Assembly (NCBI RefSeq): GCF_012847335.1
Contig: NZ_JABBDX010000001.1
Coordinates: 682,001-746,000 of the forward strand
Direction: 5' to 3'
DNA: 64,000 nucleotides
DNA from: Psychrobacter sp. MF31
GTDB taxonomy: Bacteria > Pseudomonadota > Gammaproteobacteria > Pseudomonadales > Moraxellaceae
Shown: one piece after another, positions 39,067 to 51,100 of the stretch
Position numbering within the stretch: position 1 is the stretch's first letter
Layout of the letters: the number at the start of each line of letters is the position of its first letter
Notes under the pieces: generated by a model
Told to the model about the DNA's origin: nothing
Database searches by the model: none
What the model saw: only the letters and a program-made list of their open reading frames with translations
Made by a program: the position numbers and the translations under genes

Positions 39067-40212
39067 TTAAATTTGATAGTTATGCACCGCATCAATAAAG
39101 ACTTTGGCGTTTTCAGGGTCAACCCATTGGGTGATGCCGTGACCTAAATTGGCAACATAACCGGTTTTATCGCCAAGTGCATAAGCGCTATCAAGCATGG
39201 CTGTGACTTCGCGGCTGATCGTTTCTTTTGAGCCGTAAAGGGTGGCAGGATCAAGGTTGCCTTGGATGGCTTTTGGTCGTTGCAATTTTTTATGCGTTTT
39301 GGTCAATTGGCGCTGGCTGTCAATCAGCACTTGGCGCGCGCGATCAAGCGGCATCGTCCAATCAAGCCCCAACGCATCCGCCTCGCTATCGGCTTGAATA
39401 TCAAGCCATAATCCACCGCCTTTGGTAAATAAAACTACCGGAACCGTAGGATGACGCGCTTTTAGTTCTGCCACAATGCGCTTGTTATAAGCGTGGGAAA
39501 ATTCAACAAACTGCCGATGACCAAGTGCCCCGCCCCAACTGTCAAAAATCTGAACCACTTGAGCGCCGGCATGAATTTGTGCGTCTAAATAATCAGTAAC
39601 AGCAACGGTCAATTTATCCAGCAGCTGATGCAAAAATTCAGGCTTGCTATAAAGCAGCCCTTTGGTATAGCGATAATCTTTTGAGCTGCCGCCCTCTACC
39701 ATATAAGTGGCAAGCGTCCAAGGGCTTCCTGAAAAGCCAAATAGCGGCACTTGACCATTGAGCGCTTTTCGAATACTGGTCACCGCCCGCATCACATAAT
39801 CAAGCGAATCATTGACATCCAAAACCGGAAGCTGCTCTAAATCCGACTGCGTGCGAACCGTATATTTAAATTTAGGACCTTCACCGGTTTCAAAATAAAG
39901 CCCAAGCCCCATCGCATCAGGAATGGTTAAAATATCGCTAAATAAGATCGCTGCATCCAAATCATAACGGCGCAGCGGCTGCAAAGTAACTTCAGTGGCG
40001 CGAGCCGTATCTTTACAAAGGCTTAAAAAATCGCCCGCTTCGGCGCGAGTGGCTTTATATTCTGGTAAATAACGACCGGCTTGGCGCATCATCCAAACTG
40101 GCGTGGTATCGACCGGCTCAAAGCGCAGTGCTCGCAGCAATCGGTCATTTTTTAGCGGGGCAAAATTATGCTTTGGGGCAGTATCGTTAGCATTAGAGTC
40201 AGTGGCGCTCAT
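39067..40212 (-). CDS. hemE: Uroporphyrinogen decarboxylase
   Basis: The product is 381 residues from the ATG at 40212, supported by GGAGAG six bases upstream. An upstream start adds eight codons and lacks such a site. The enzyme converts uroporphyrinogen III to coproporphyrinogen III in haem synthesis. The signature [20 protein letters not shown] is near the N-terminus, and [34 protein letters not shown] and [15 protein letters not shown] follow. The protein is complete. About 20 extra residues precede the usual start of the fold. Confidence 0.97.
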   Translation of the reverse strand: MSATDSNANDTAPKHNFAPLKNDRLLRALRFEPVDTTPVWMMRQAGRYLPEYKATRAEAGDFLSLCKDTARATEVTLQPLRRYDLDAAILFSDILTIPDAMGLGLYFETGEGPKFKYTVRTQSDLEQLPVLDVNDSLDYVMRAVTSIRKALNGQVPLFGFSGSPWTLATYMVEGGSSKDYRYTKGLLYSKPEFLHQLLDKLTVAVTDYLDAQIHAGAQVVQIFDSWGGALGHRQFVEFSHAYNKRIVAELKARHPTVPVVLFTKGGGLWLDIQADSEADALGLDWTMPLDRARQVLIDSQRQLTKTHKKLQRPKAIQGNLDPATLYGSKETISREVTAMLDSAYALGDKTGYVANLGHGITQWVDPENAKVFIDAVHNYQI

Positions 40213-40295
40213 GGCAAGCTCTCCAAAAGGACGCAAAATCCGTCGTTTTTATCATCAATTAAACTATCAAATCACTTACAGCAAAAAAATAAAGG

Positions 40296-41468
40296 TTAAA
40301 CCGTAATGGCTAAATTATCGCGGTGAACCATCACCACGCGGTCTTCTTTATTTCCAAATATTTTGTTGAACTGCTCGGTTCGCTCACGAGCCACGCGGCG
40401 AGCGTCGTTTGAGGCAAAATTTACTTGACCAACTGCCAAACGCTTATTGGTATCTTGATGGACAATTTCCACCACATCGCCTTCATCAAAGTCGCCGCGA
40501 ACTTCAACCACGCCGACCGGAAGCAAACTTTTATGATACTCAATCAAGGCTTTGGCAGCGCCTGCATCAACAATCAAGGTCCCTGACATTCGCAAATGCG
40601 CCGCAAGCCATTGTTTTCGAGCAATCATCTTATCTTGATCGTTGGTGGTTAGGAGCGTTCCAATAGCTTCGCCGGATACCACTCGGGTGATGACATCTTC
40701 AATACCACCGCTGACGATCACTGTCGGACAGCCGCCCATAGCGGCTAAGCGACCAGCGCGAATTTTGGTCAGCATCCCGCCGCGACCAAGCTTGCCGCCC
40801 TCGCCTGCAATATCAAATAAATAATCCGCCATCGCGCGCTCTTGTCGAATCAAGCGCGCATTAGGATTTTCACGCGGATTGTCGGTGAAAACGCCTTCTT
40901 GGTCGGTTAAAATAATGTACAAATCAGCATTAACCATTGCCGCTGACATCGCGCCAAGCGTGTCGTTATCCCCAAATTTGATCTCATCAACGGCGATGGT
41001 GTCATTTTCATTAATGACGGGCAGCACGCGCCAGTCTAAAAGCTGAGTCAGCGCACGCGCCGTATTTAAATAGCGGCTGCGGTTGGACAGATCATCATGA
41101 GTCAGCAAAAGCTGCGAGCTTTGAATGCCGTATTGAATCAGCGCTGACCACCACGTTTCAATCAGTCCCATTTGACCAATAGACGCGCAAGCTTGCAGCG
41201 CAGGCAAGTGCTTGGGGCGCTCCTCCAAATTCATCCGGACGACGCCTTCAGCCACCGCTCCTGAGGACACAAGCAGCACTTCCATACCTTGATTGTGAAG
41301 CTTGGCAATTTGCTTTGCCCAGTTATAAATGGCAGTTCGATCAAGACCGCGACCGTTATTGGTCAACAAAGACGATCCGATTTTTACAATCACTCGTTTG
41401 ATATTAAAGTTTCGTGATTGCTCAGTAAATCTTGCCTCGTCGGTCATTTGCTCCGAATCGACTGCCAT
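40296..41468 (-). CDS. proB: Glutamate 5-kinase
   Basis: The product is 390 residues from the ATG at 41468, which has CAGGAG seven bases upstream. ProB phosphorylates glutamate in the first step of proline synthesis. The amino acid kinase fold starts with RVIVKIGSSLLTNN, and VINENDTIAVDEIKFGDNDTLGA and GGMLTKIRAGRLAAMGGCPT follow. A C-terminal PUA domain (about residues 290-380) is present. It lies downstream of obgE, as in many gamma-proteobacteria. Confidence 0.97.
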   Translation of the reverse strand: MAVDSEQMTDEARFTEQSRNFNIKRVIVKIGSSLLTNNGRGLDRTAIYNWAKQIAKLHNQGMEVLLVSSGAVAEGVVRMNLEERPKHLPALQACASIGQMGLIETWWSALIQYGIQSSQLLLTHDDLSNRSRYLNTARALTQLLDWRVLPVINENDTIAVDEIKFGDNDTLGAMSAAMVNADLYIILTDQEGVFTDNPRENPNARLIRQERAMADYLFDIAGEGGKLGRGGMLTKIRAGRLAAMGGCPTVIVSGGIEDVITRVVSGEAIGTLLTTNDQDKMIARKQWLAAHLRMSGTLIVDAGAAKALIEYHKSLLPVGVVEVRGDFDEGDVVEIVHQDTNKRLAVGQVNFASNDARRVARERTEQFNKIFGNKEDRVVMVHRDNLAITV

Positions 41469-41573
41469 AATAACTCCTGTCACTTATCTTTCCAGTTCAT
41501 AAGATGGCGTGCTTGCCCTCTTATGTTGATAATTTTGCCTTGAACTTTTAAAAACTTAGCGATTTAATATCAA

Positions 41574-42785
<1,212 letters not shown>

Positions 42786-42839
42786 CTACTGTTTAACTCT
42801 CATTGTGATCAAAAATAATCATTGCCTATGATGGCAATA

Positions 42840-42870
42840 ACACCCGATAACCAAGCTGACTATCGGGTGT
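42840..42870 (-). terminator. Terminator after gap
   Basis: A 10-bp stem (ACACCCGATA, 11-nt loop, TATCGGGTGT) lies about 60 bp past the gap stop and is followed by TTATT on the minus strand. Confidence 0.65.
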
Positions 42871-42931
42871 AATTATAACCAACGCTAACTCTTAAAATAA
42901 TTATCAAAACATCAAGATCAATAATTGATAA

Positions 42932-44362
42932 TTAGGCAGGAAGTTTTGCGTAATTAATTCCTGCCATTTGCGTTGCTAATCGTAACACTTGGGTGCTGTA
43001 GCCTACTTCGTTATCATACCAAATATAAACGGTCGCATGATTGTCAGTCACAATCGTTGCTTGAGCATCCACAATCCCAACGTGTTTGGTGCCCACAAAA
43101 TCGGTTGATACCGCTTCGGTTGAGTCGGTATAAGCAATTTGCGACTGCCACTGATGGCTATTGGCAACGCCTTTTAAAAACTCATTTAAGCTTTCCGCGC
43201 TTTTTGGGGCGGTTTTTAAATTTAAATTTAAAATCGCTAGGCTTACGTTTGGCGTTGGGACGCGAATGGCATTTCCGGTTAATTTACCGCTTAATTCAGG
43301 AAGGGCTTTGCCAACCGCTTTTGCCGCGCCCGTACTGGTAATGACCATATTAAGCGCCGCACTACGACCACGGCGATCGGCTTTATGGTAGTTGTCAATC
43401 AAGTTTTGGTCATTGGTAAAGGCGTGAATGGTTTCAACGTGACCATTATCAATACCAAACTCATCGTTTAACACTTTAAGCGTTGGCGTGATGGCATTGG
43501 TGGTACAACTTGCTGCGCTGACGATTTTATCATCGCCAATCGTGTTGTTATTCACCCCAAACACGACGTTTTTAATATCGCCGCTGGCAGGCGCGGTAAG
43601 CAATACTTTTTGAACGCCTTTTGATGCCAAATGCTTGCCAAGTCCTGCTTCATCTTTCCATTTGCCAGTGTTGTCAATCACAAGCGCGTTATCGATACCA
43701 TAAGCGGTATAATCAATCTCGCTTGGGTCATTGGCATAAATGACTTGAACAAAACGACCATTGATGATGATGCCGTTATTGTCTTCATCCACTTTAGCAG
43801 TGCCATTGAAGCTACCATGAATAGAGTCGCGCTCTAATAGTGAGGCGCGTTTTGCCAAATCGCCTGCCGCTGCCGGACGCACCACAATGGCTTTTAGCTG
43901 CAAGCCACGCGAGGTTGAGGCTTGCGACAATAGCAATCGGGTTAAGATTCGACCAATGCGACCAAAGCCGTAAAGCACGACGTCAGTTGCGCCGTTTTGA
44001 GCACCATTTTTATCAAGGCTTGCTAGCGCATCATTAATATCCGCTTGGTTTGCGATTAATTGACCGGCATCAATACTTGCTGACTGGACTCCTGAATCTT
44101 GAATGGCACGAACCATAGCGATGGTGTCATCAATATTGATAGCGCTTGCGCCTGATTGACGCGTTGCTGCTTTTTGATGCAATGCCAACACTTGATTGAC
44201 CGACGCTGAATCGATCGCTTCGCCAAAAAGCGTGACTTGAACGTCATTGTCATTATAAAGCTTGTTTAACAGCCCCATCAATTCGATGGCTTTTTGCTCT
44301 TGGCTATTGTAATTGGTTAAATGGTTTTGATGTAATTGACGCAAAGATTCAGCTTGACTCAC
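42932..44362 (-). CDS. gap: Glyceraldehyde-3-phosphate dehydrogenase, long form
   Basis: The product is 476 residues from a GTG at 44362, with AAGGA eight bases upstream. An ATG three codons earlier abuts the ribosome site. An even longer frame exists but its first 32 residues look untranslated. Most GAPDHs have about 335 residues. Here an N-terminal segment of about 140 precedes the Rossmann start VVLYGFGRIGRILTRLL. The catalytic Cys is in SAASCTTNAITPTLKVLN. The rest (DRRGRSAALNMVITSTGAAK, WYDNEVGYSTQVLRLA) is intact. Long GAPDHs are known in several gamma-proteobacteria. Whether it works in glycolysis or gluconeogenesis is not shown. Confidence 0.95.
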   Translation of the reverse strand: MSQAESLRQLHQNHLTNYNSQEQKAIELMGLLNKLYNDNDVQVTLFGEAIDSASVNQVLALHQKAATRQSGASAINIDDTIAMVRAIQDSGVQSASIDAGQLIANQADINDALASLDKNGAQNGATDVVLYGFGRIGRILTRLLLSQASTSRGLQLKAIVVRPAAAGDLAKRASLLERDSIHGSFNGTAKVDEDNNGIIINGRFVQVIYANDPSEIDYTAYGIDNALVIDNTGKWKDEAGLGKHLASKGVQKVLLTAPASGDIKNVVFGVNNNTIGDDKIVSAASCTTNAITPTLKVLNDEFGIDNGHVETIHAFTNDQNLIDNYHKADRRGRSAALNMVITSTGAAKAVGKALPELSGKLTGNAIRVPTPNVSLAILNLNLKTAPKSAESLNEFLKGVANSHQWQSQIAYTDSTEAVSTDFVGTKHVGIVDAQATIVTDNHATVYIWYDNEVGYSTQVLRLATQMAGINYAKLPA

Positions 44363-44551
44363 AAGAAACATCCTTATAATAAAAAAGTTATGATGTGATA
44401 AAAGAATGGCGGTAATAATGAGATGGTGGTCACAAGAATAAGTAGTGCAACCGCAATCGATTTGCAAATAAACTAGATTTTAGCGTAAATCATCGTAATT
44501 AGCCAGTTAAAAGCTGCAATAGTTGCCACCCTTCACTTAAGATTAATCTAA

Positions 44552-44583
44552 AAAATCAGGCAACGATGTCGCTGCCTGATTTT
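44552..44583 (-). terminator. Terminator after the lipocalin gene
   Basis: An 11-bp perfect stem (AAAATCAGGCA with TGCCTGATTTT) lies about 70 bp past the lipocalin gene stop. Confidence 0.75.
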
Positions 44584-44650
44584 GTTGATAAGGTTTTGTT
44601 ATTGGCTTTAGTTCATACAAAATGGTGATGAAAAACTAATTTAATATACC

Positions 44651-46240
44651 TTAAGGCGCAAGTTTCACTGTTTGCCCAGACTGCGGCGTTAAGGTAAAGT
44701 TGGTCAAATCATAACCTTGCTGCTGAGCAATTTGGCGATATTTGGTATAAGTCTGCTGACTGATATTAGGCGAGCGCGCCAGTAACCAAAGGTATTTTTT
44801 ATTAGGCGTTCCAACCAGCGCGGTTTGATAGTTGTCATCACGCGCCAGTACCCAATAATCGGCGCGACCTACCGGAATCCAGCGGATCCATGAGGGCAAA
44901 AAGGTCACTTTCAGCTTGCTTCCTGAGTCATCAACTGGCTTGGCTTGACCGTTTGCTGCCATCATTTTGCCATCACTTTTGGCGCATTGATTTAAAACAT
45001 GGATACTGCCATCGTCGTTGGGCGTATAAGTGGCGGTAACGTCGCCTTGGCATTTTTTCTGAAACGACATTGGAAGTCGACCAATTTCAAACCAAGTCCC
45101 CGAATACTGTTGCAAATCAACCTTTTCTACGCTGGTTGGGGTTGATGCAGATTGATAAATGATGTCATTAGGCTGAGTGCTCACCGCTGCCGAAGCGTTA
45201 GTTGCATTAGCGGCGCTATTGGCAGGTAAGTTTGGCGTTGCGGCATAAGCCGTAAAGGCAGCAAGCGGAATAATAATGGCTAAGGCTATCAAAGTATGCT
45301 TCATCAAACTGTTCATAAATACTCGCTCAGGAAGGGCTGCTACTGGCTCTAGCGCTTGGGGTTCAGGTTTTTTAGCCAAAATCACAGCATCATGTTTAAA
45401 GGATTTGGGTTGATTAAAATTATGGTTAATATTATTTTTATAATGAGTACCGTCAAGATTAAGCCCTTGATCCACCGGCTTTTGATAAGCCGCTTTTTTA
45501 TAAGCAAAAACGACATTATCAAATTCTGTAGTCACCGTTTCATCCGCTGGCATTAATTCTGCTGATGAAACATTGCTGCTCTTGCTACTTTTATCACTAC
45601 TTTCAAATTCATTATCGCTGATATTTAAATGAGAAATTTGGCTTTCAATCAACGGTAAAGTTGCTGATTCGATTTTTTCTTCAAATACTGGTTCTATAGT
45701 TACCGATTCTATGTCGTCGCTATTTTCAAAATCATTAATTTTAGTATCATTAACTTCAGTGTCATTAACATCATAATCTAGCGCCGATTGCAAAGCTGCT
45801 TCATCAAGTTGCTGAATGTCTTCCATCGAGGTGATTTCAGCAATTTTTTCATCTGCAAAGTCTTTATCAGCAAACAACGTTGACCGCTGAAACTTAGTAT
45901 TTCCCGCTGGTTTTTTATAGCCAAAGCTGATGATCGTTGCGCCATTTTGGTCATCGTTTTGATCTTTATTTTTTAAAGACGAGCTTTCTAAAAATGCGCT
46001 ATGTTGGTCTTTATTTTTTTCGGCATCAGCATCAACGATTAATTGCTGATGGTTGCGCTGATAAGCTGCCATTAACTCGTGAACTTCTTGCTCATAGCTT
46101 GAATCATTGGAAGCTGAGCGGTCACGAGTCAAATAGCGGCTTCGCGCCAAATAGGAATTTGGTGGCGTAGCAGGCATCGACTGAGAACCAGCTTCCTGTG
46201 AGTCAGACCATGCTGACCACGGTAACTTATTGGTTGTCAT
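44651..46240 (-). CDS. Lipocalin-domain protein with long acidic N-terminal region
   Basis: The product is 529 residues from the ATG at 46240. Residues 1 to about 310 are acidic and low in complexity, rich in Asp, Glu, Asn and Ser, with no known fold by eye. A hydrophobic helix (LMKHTLIALAIIIPLAAFTAYA) follows near 315-336. The last 165 residues are a lipocalin of the Blc type (YSGTWFEIGRLPMSFQKKC, GRADYWVLARDDNYQTALVG, LWLLARSPNI). Blc binds lysophospholipids in the outer membrane. The layout suggests a cytoplasmic tail, a single helix and a periplasmic lipocalin. There is no lipobox, unlike Blc. Confidence 0.85.
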   Translation of the reverse strand: MTTNKLPWSAWSDSQEAGSQSMPATPPNSYLARSRYLTRDRSASNDSSYEQEVHELMAAYQRNHQQLIVDADAEKNKDQHSAFLESSSLKNKDQNDDQNGATIISFGYKKPAGNTKFQRSTLFADKDFADEKIAEITSMEDIQQLDEAALQSALDYDVNDTEVNDTKINDFENSDDIESVTIEPVFEEKIESATLPLIESQISHLNISDNEFESSDKSSKSSNVSSAELMPADETVTTEFDNVVFAYKKAAYQKPVDQGLNLDGTHYKNNINHNFNQPKSFKHDAVILAKKPEPQALEPVAALPERVFMNSLMKHTLIALAIIIPLAAFTAYAATPNLPANSAANATNASAAVSTQPNDIIYQSASTPTSVEKVDLQQYSGTWFEIGRLPMSFQKKCQGDVTATYTPNDDGSIHVLNQCAKSDGKMMAANGQAKPVDDSGSKLKVTFLPSWIRWIPVGRADYWVLARDDNYQTALVGTPNKKYLWLLARSPNISQQTYTKYRQIAQQQGYDLTNFTLTPQSGQTVKLAP

Positions 46241-46553
46241 AATCACACCACACTGGTTATCAAAAATTGGTTTGGGTCACCTAAAATATAAATAAAGTGT
46301 CGCGGCTTAACATTGGGTTTAAGACAGTGGTTTTAGGCAAACCTATCAAAAATAATCGCCTTTTGACACTCTATTAATTCATATTTTATGATAGGGATGA
46401 GGAGGTGAATAAAACAGTGTGGCAATGTAGGAAAACGCAACGGTTTGTAAGCGAATTGGGCTTTATTCACCATTTAGAATACATTGTAAATGCTTTGTAA
46501 TTGCGGCTAACCATGTGATTTATTTTGTTTGCTTTTTTAAATGATAGCCGTGC
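46241..46553 (-). other. Intergenic region upstream of the lipocalin gene
   Basis: This 313-bp gap separates the lipocalin gene from the Nudix-ThiE gene. I see AT-rich sequence and a 31-codon plus-strand frame (46405-46500) with a nearby GGAGG, too weak to call a gene. No terminator or repeat stands out. Confidence 0.3.
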
Positions 46554-47660
46554 TTAATTAACTTTTTCTAAAAACTGACGAATACCAGCGACACTGATTG
46601 CGCCAAAAGATTGTGCCTCAGCTAAGTCATTTGGGGCTACCCCGCCAAGCGCAATCACAGGAACATCGGCAAGCTTAGCCAGTTCTGACCAATCCTTCCA
46701 ACCAAGCGCCGGCTGATCGGGATGAGATTTAGTGGGTAAAACAGGGGCTAATAAGATCGCCATCACCGGCGGCAGCAGCTGAGACACTCTTAATTTTGCA
46801 AGTTGATTGGCAGCTTGAATACTTGTTTTGTCGTGACAGCTGACGATTAGCGGTAAATTAAAATCGCTGAGGTTAAAGTAGTTATGATGTTCGTTTACAT
46901 CGTAAGCTAGCAGCTCCGATTGTGATAAATGACCCGCTATAATTTGAGCATTCAGCTTGCAATGCTTGCGTAGTGATTGGGCAATCGATAATGGTAACAC
47001 CGCTTGAATATCGGGGCGTTTTGTTAATAATTGCTCAGCCAGTGCTAATGACAATGCCAAATCTTTTCCCGCCAGCTCAGCTTTAGGACGAAGATAACCC
47101 CAAGCATGTTTAGGAAGCGCGTTATTGTGATAATCAAGCCATGACTGAGCAGGATCAGGATCATGGCTAAATTCAGATAAGGGCAAGGTGATCACCAACT
47201 GAGTTGGCAAGCTTAGCCAAGATAAAATGGTAATATTTGCTTCTGGAAGTGGAAATTTTTTAGCAAGCAGTTCAGGTTTAGTTGCCCAAATCAGCGGCTG
47301 ATTTTCAAGACCAAGCGTTTTTCTGTGGTATTTAGCAAATTGCTCAGCACTTAAAGAAATCTGATAAACGTGAAGACAAACGCTTTTATCACCATAATCG
47401 TGCTCGATGTTGCCAAGTTTTAGCGCATAATTTTGGCGGATATCCATCCCCGTTTCCTCGCTGACTTCGCGGATCAGCGCTTGATGAGGCGTTTCATCCG
47501 TATCAACTTTACCGCCAACAAATTCAAAACGCTCCCCTTGATGCTGCTTGGCACTGCGATAACCCAGTAAAAATTGATCTTGATAATAAATCACGGCAAC
47601 TGCCACATGGATGGTTTTATGAACGTTTGTTTTATGAACATTTGAAGAAGCGCTTGTCAT
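46554..47660 (-). CDS. Nudix hydrolase fused to a ThiE-like (thiamine phosphate synthase) domain
   Basis: The product is 368 residues. Residues 12-150 are a MutT-type Nudix domain; the catalytic box GGKVDTDETPHQALIREVSEETGMD is complete. Residues about 175-365 resemble the thiamine phosphate synthase fold, with DVPVIALGGVAPNDLAEA and GAISVAGIRQFLE at the phosphate-binding end. Such fusions are known in Pseudomonas and relatives. The Nudix part likely sanitises oxidised nucleotides like MutT. Whether the second domain is catalytic is unclear. No thiamine genes are near. Confidence 0.9.
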   Translation of the reverse strand: MTSASSNVHKTNVHKTIHVAVAVIYYQDQFLLGYRSAKQHQGERFEFVGGKVDTDETPHQALIREVSEETGMDIRQNYALKLGNIEHDYGDKSVCLHVYQISLSAEQFAKYHRKTLGLENQPLIWATKPELLAKKFPLPEANITILSWLSLPTQLVITLPLSEFSHDPDPAQSWLDYHNNALPKHAWGYLRPKAELAGKDLALSLALAEQLLTKRPDIQAVLPLSIAQSLRKHCKLNAQIIAGHLSQSELLAYDVNEHHNYFNLSDFNLPLIVSCHDKTSIQAANQLAKLRVSQLLPPVMAILLAPVLPTKSHPDQPALGWKDWSELAKLADVPVIALGGVAPNDLAEAQSFGAISVAGIRQFLEKVN

Positions 47661-47813
47661 TAAAATTCCTATGAAAAAGGATTAAAAAAGAATAACTCAT
47701 CACTATAAAACGAATGATAAATAGTTATGAAAAAAATTCCTGCTAACTAATTCACATAAGTTTACATAAATTAGGAAAAAATTTTTATTGAATGCTTGCA
47801 ATTTAATAATTTA

Positions 47814-47836
47814 CAAATGATAATGGTTATCGTTAA
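47814..47836 (+). promoter_or_regulatory. Fur-box-like dyad upstream of hemP
   Basis: TGATAA (47818-47823) and TTATCG (47827-47832) form an inverted repeat close to the Fur consensus. It lies about 95 bp before the hemP start. Iron-repressed control of hemP is known in other bacteria, so this fits. Confidence 0.7.
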
Positions 47837-47928
47837 CTTAACGAAGTCAGTGCAGCTTCACTCACGCTAGGCGCTGATGACTTACAACGATTCATCCCCA
47901 GCCACATTATTTTTTAAAGGAATTCATC

Positions 47929-48093
47929 ATGAGCATGGTTATCTCACGCTACTTAAACTGCCGCGAAAATCGTCTGCCAACACTGCAATCTCAGCATCTG
48001 TTTGCCTTAACCAAAGAAGTCCGAATTGAGCACGAAGGCGAAGAATATCGCTTGCGATTGACCCGAAATAACCGCTTAATTTTAACCAAATAA
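47929..48093 (+). CDS. hemP: Hemin uptake protein HemP
   Basis: The product is 54 residues, with AAAGGA upstream of the ATG. The C-terminal EVRIEHEGEEYRLRLTRNNR followed by LILTK is the HemP family signature, which identifies this short gene. HemP is a small regulator tied to haem uptake and iron limitation, often next to a TonB-dependent haem receptor. Here it stands alone between a Fur-like site and a terminator, with no receptor in the window. Its neighbours, Nudix-ThiE and tamB, are unrelated. Confidence 0.92.
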   Translation: MSMVISRYLNCRENRLPTLQSQHLFALTKEVRIEHEGEEYRLRLTRNNRLILTK

Positions 48094-48125
48094 TTGCTTA
48101 ATTAAAAAAATGACAATAACAAAAT

Positions 48126-48153
48126 AAAAACGCCTTAAATAAGGCGTTTTTTT
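48126..48153. terminator. Bidirectional terminator between hemP and tamB
   Basis: AAAACGCCTT and AAGGCGTTTT pair around AAAT, flanked by A and T tracts. It serves hemP and the convergent tamB. Confidence 0.85.
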
Positions 48154-48174
48154 ATAACCGCTAATTTTTTAACC

Positions 48175-51100
48175 TTAAAACTGCCAGCTATAAACCACAT
48201 CAACGGCGTTTTCAGCGGCAGAGGTGGCTTCAACATAAATCCGCCGCGTAAGCTGATAGCGAATCGATAAGCTGTTTTGCGCATTAAACACACCAACGCC
48301 GTAGCGAATGTAAAGATCAGGGGTAACATAGCCAGTCACGTTGACATTGGTATCCTCGCTATTTCCTGAGGCATCCACCGTGAGGCTCTGAAGCCCGAAA
48401 GCTTGCCCAATTTGGTTGGTCAGGCTGCGCGTCCCACTTAACCCAAAGCTTAATCCTGCTGCCGCTAAGTTATTGGTGACTTCAGATTTAAAGCCTTGCT
48501 CACTGATTTGGGTGGCGCTCTTATTGTCAATGCGACCGGTGACCAGCGCATTCATCGCTTGCTGCTGAGTGAGACCGGCATTGTTAAAGACGACGATATT
48601 CGGGCTTTCCGTACTGCCTTTAACGCGAAGTCCGACCGTTTTGCCGCTGATGTTTTTGACCGCCTCGATACTTAAGTTTGGCTTCATCACATCGCCATTA
48701 AAGCGAACTTGACCGTAATTGAGCTCCAAACTTTGCCCAAAGATATTCACATTGGTTCGCCGCGACACTTGAATGACGCCTTTAGCACGCATCACGCCTT
48801 GACCGCGCTGGGTGACGTTAAGCGCCCCTGCCAACGGGATGACCGCACCAAAACCACGAAAGTTAATGTCATCGCCCAAATCAACGCCAATATCTGCGTT
48901 GATCGACCACGGCTTAGTGACTTTTAATACCTCATCAATATTGCCAATTAACCGGCGATCAAGCACCACCGCATCTTCAGTTTGGGTAATGATATCTTCA
49001 CTGGCCTCAGGCGGTCGAATGGTTGCTGAGGGTACGCTCACCGCGCCTTCAATATTGACATAACGATCAGCAGGTCGAACAATGATGTCAATATCAGGGT
49101 TGACTTCAGCCAATAATAACGGCGGCTGAGTGAGCACCAAGCGCTCGCCTTCAACGCTCAATTTTGCTTGCAGTTTTTGTTGCCAGTTGACGCTGCCTTT
49201 TAGTGTTCCGGTTCCTGTGCCACTGTTAAACTTACCATCAATCACCGCATCAGTGCCGCGAACTTTGGCGGTGGCATTGACTTTGGTTAAATTGATCGGC
49301 AAATCAAGCATGGCAACGCGACCATTTGCCAATTTGACATCACCATAAAACTGCGGCTTGGTTAAGCTGCCACCAAGACCGCCTGCCATAGTGATGTTGC
49401 CCTCAAGCACGCGCATTCCAGGGAAGAAGGGTTTAAACACCGCTAAGTTCAGCTCATTGAGTACCAACGCCCCTGAAATCGGCTTGTTCGGTTTGTAAGG
49501 ATCAACGATAACCTCAGCATAACCGCGAGCGCCGCGACCAGTATTGATGTCTGAGCGCAGCTTTAAGCCGCCCGGAACGGACATGGCAATGAGGGAGACG
49601 CGCTGATACGGCAACGTGATCGGTTCTGCGTCGCCATCTTGAATGAGACCAATTTTGCCATTGTCAGAATATAGCGTGGTGTTGATCGAAGGCGCTTGAC
49701 CTTTTTTCCAGCCAATTACCGCGCGACCATTGATCTTGCCATGCCAATCAATGTCTTTAGGTAAAAAGACGGCAAACAATGACGTATCTAATTTTTGAAC
49801 GGCTAAATTGACTTGACCTTGTGAGGCGGAGGCAATCAGGTTTTCGCGAAGGCAAAGCTTTCCAGACTGGTCTTCAGCTTGCCAGCAGTGGGCGGCAAGA
49901 TTGACTTTCAAGTCGGTGGTTTTGCCTTTATTGGTATTGGGCAAATTGACAATCAATTGCGCCGGTTGCAGCTGATCGAGCGTGGCATATTTGGATTTTA
50001 ATTGACCATTGCCAATCGCGCCTGACCAAGTAAGCGTATTGCGGTCAAAGCCGCCTTTTAGCCGCGCCATCACATCAAGCTGCTCATTTGCCACATCAAG
50101 GTTGACCACATGCGAGCGCTCAGTACCATCAAAGCTGACATCCAGCTTGTTAAAGCTTTGATTGGAAACGTCTAGCCCTTCAGCGTGAATAATCAGCTGG
50201 CTTGGACTGTTGGCTAAATTGACGATTTTGCCACGGATTTGACCTTGACGTAGAATCAATCCGGGAAATGAGAGGCGCTCACCCACCAGATCGATATAAA
50301 GCGTTGGCAAGGCTTGACCCGCTGGCTGCAAAAGCGTGACGCCGCCAGTGACTTTACCACCAAGCTTGGGTGACAGCTGATCTAGGCTTGTGATATTGAT
50401 ATTGGCTTGTAAATTTTTGGCATTGCCATTGGCAGTTAAGTAGTTGTTGCCCCAGCGAATGACCAAATTATCGGCATTTAATTGCTCAATTAAGCGATTC
50501 ACTTGTTGATATTGCGCTGCTGCTTCTTGCGCTTGCAGCTTTTTAAAGTAGCCGGCGATATCTTCAGGCAAGTGCAATTTGGCGGATAAACTGCCTTTTG
50601 CCGATAAATTTTGACCTTTAATCGTGCCATTTAAATTCAGGTTATTTAGATGAATGACTTGCTGATTTTTACCCCAGCGACCGTCGCTGTTGACCGATCC
50701 TGTGATCACACTTGGGGTATCTTTTAAAAAGTAGCCCAAGTTAAAGCGATCCATGGTGGCTTTGATGTTCCAAGCAATGCCATCTTGCAAATTGACCGTA
50801 CCGCTGGCGTCAATGCTTCCTGCCGCGCCTTTATGCGATAAGCGCTCGATGGTGATCTTTTTGGTATCGCCTGCTGCTTTGATTTGCAGCTTGCCCGCTG
50901 GAAGCTGTTTGGCATCCAAAACACCATCAAAGTCCACGGCAAAGCGTTGCAAACTGCCCGCCGATTTACTATTTTTGGGCGCCGATTGCCACTCGCCGCT
51001 CGTCACCAAATCGCCTGAAATTATCGCGGCATTATTGGAAACAAAATAGCCCAAATTAAACTTGTCAAAATGCCCCGTCACATTCCAGCCAATATTTCGG

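Noticed and set aside
46405-46500. A 31-codon GTG-started plus-strand frame near the lipocalin gene
   Set aside because: GGAGG is too close to the start and the product is not recognisable.
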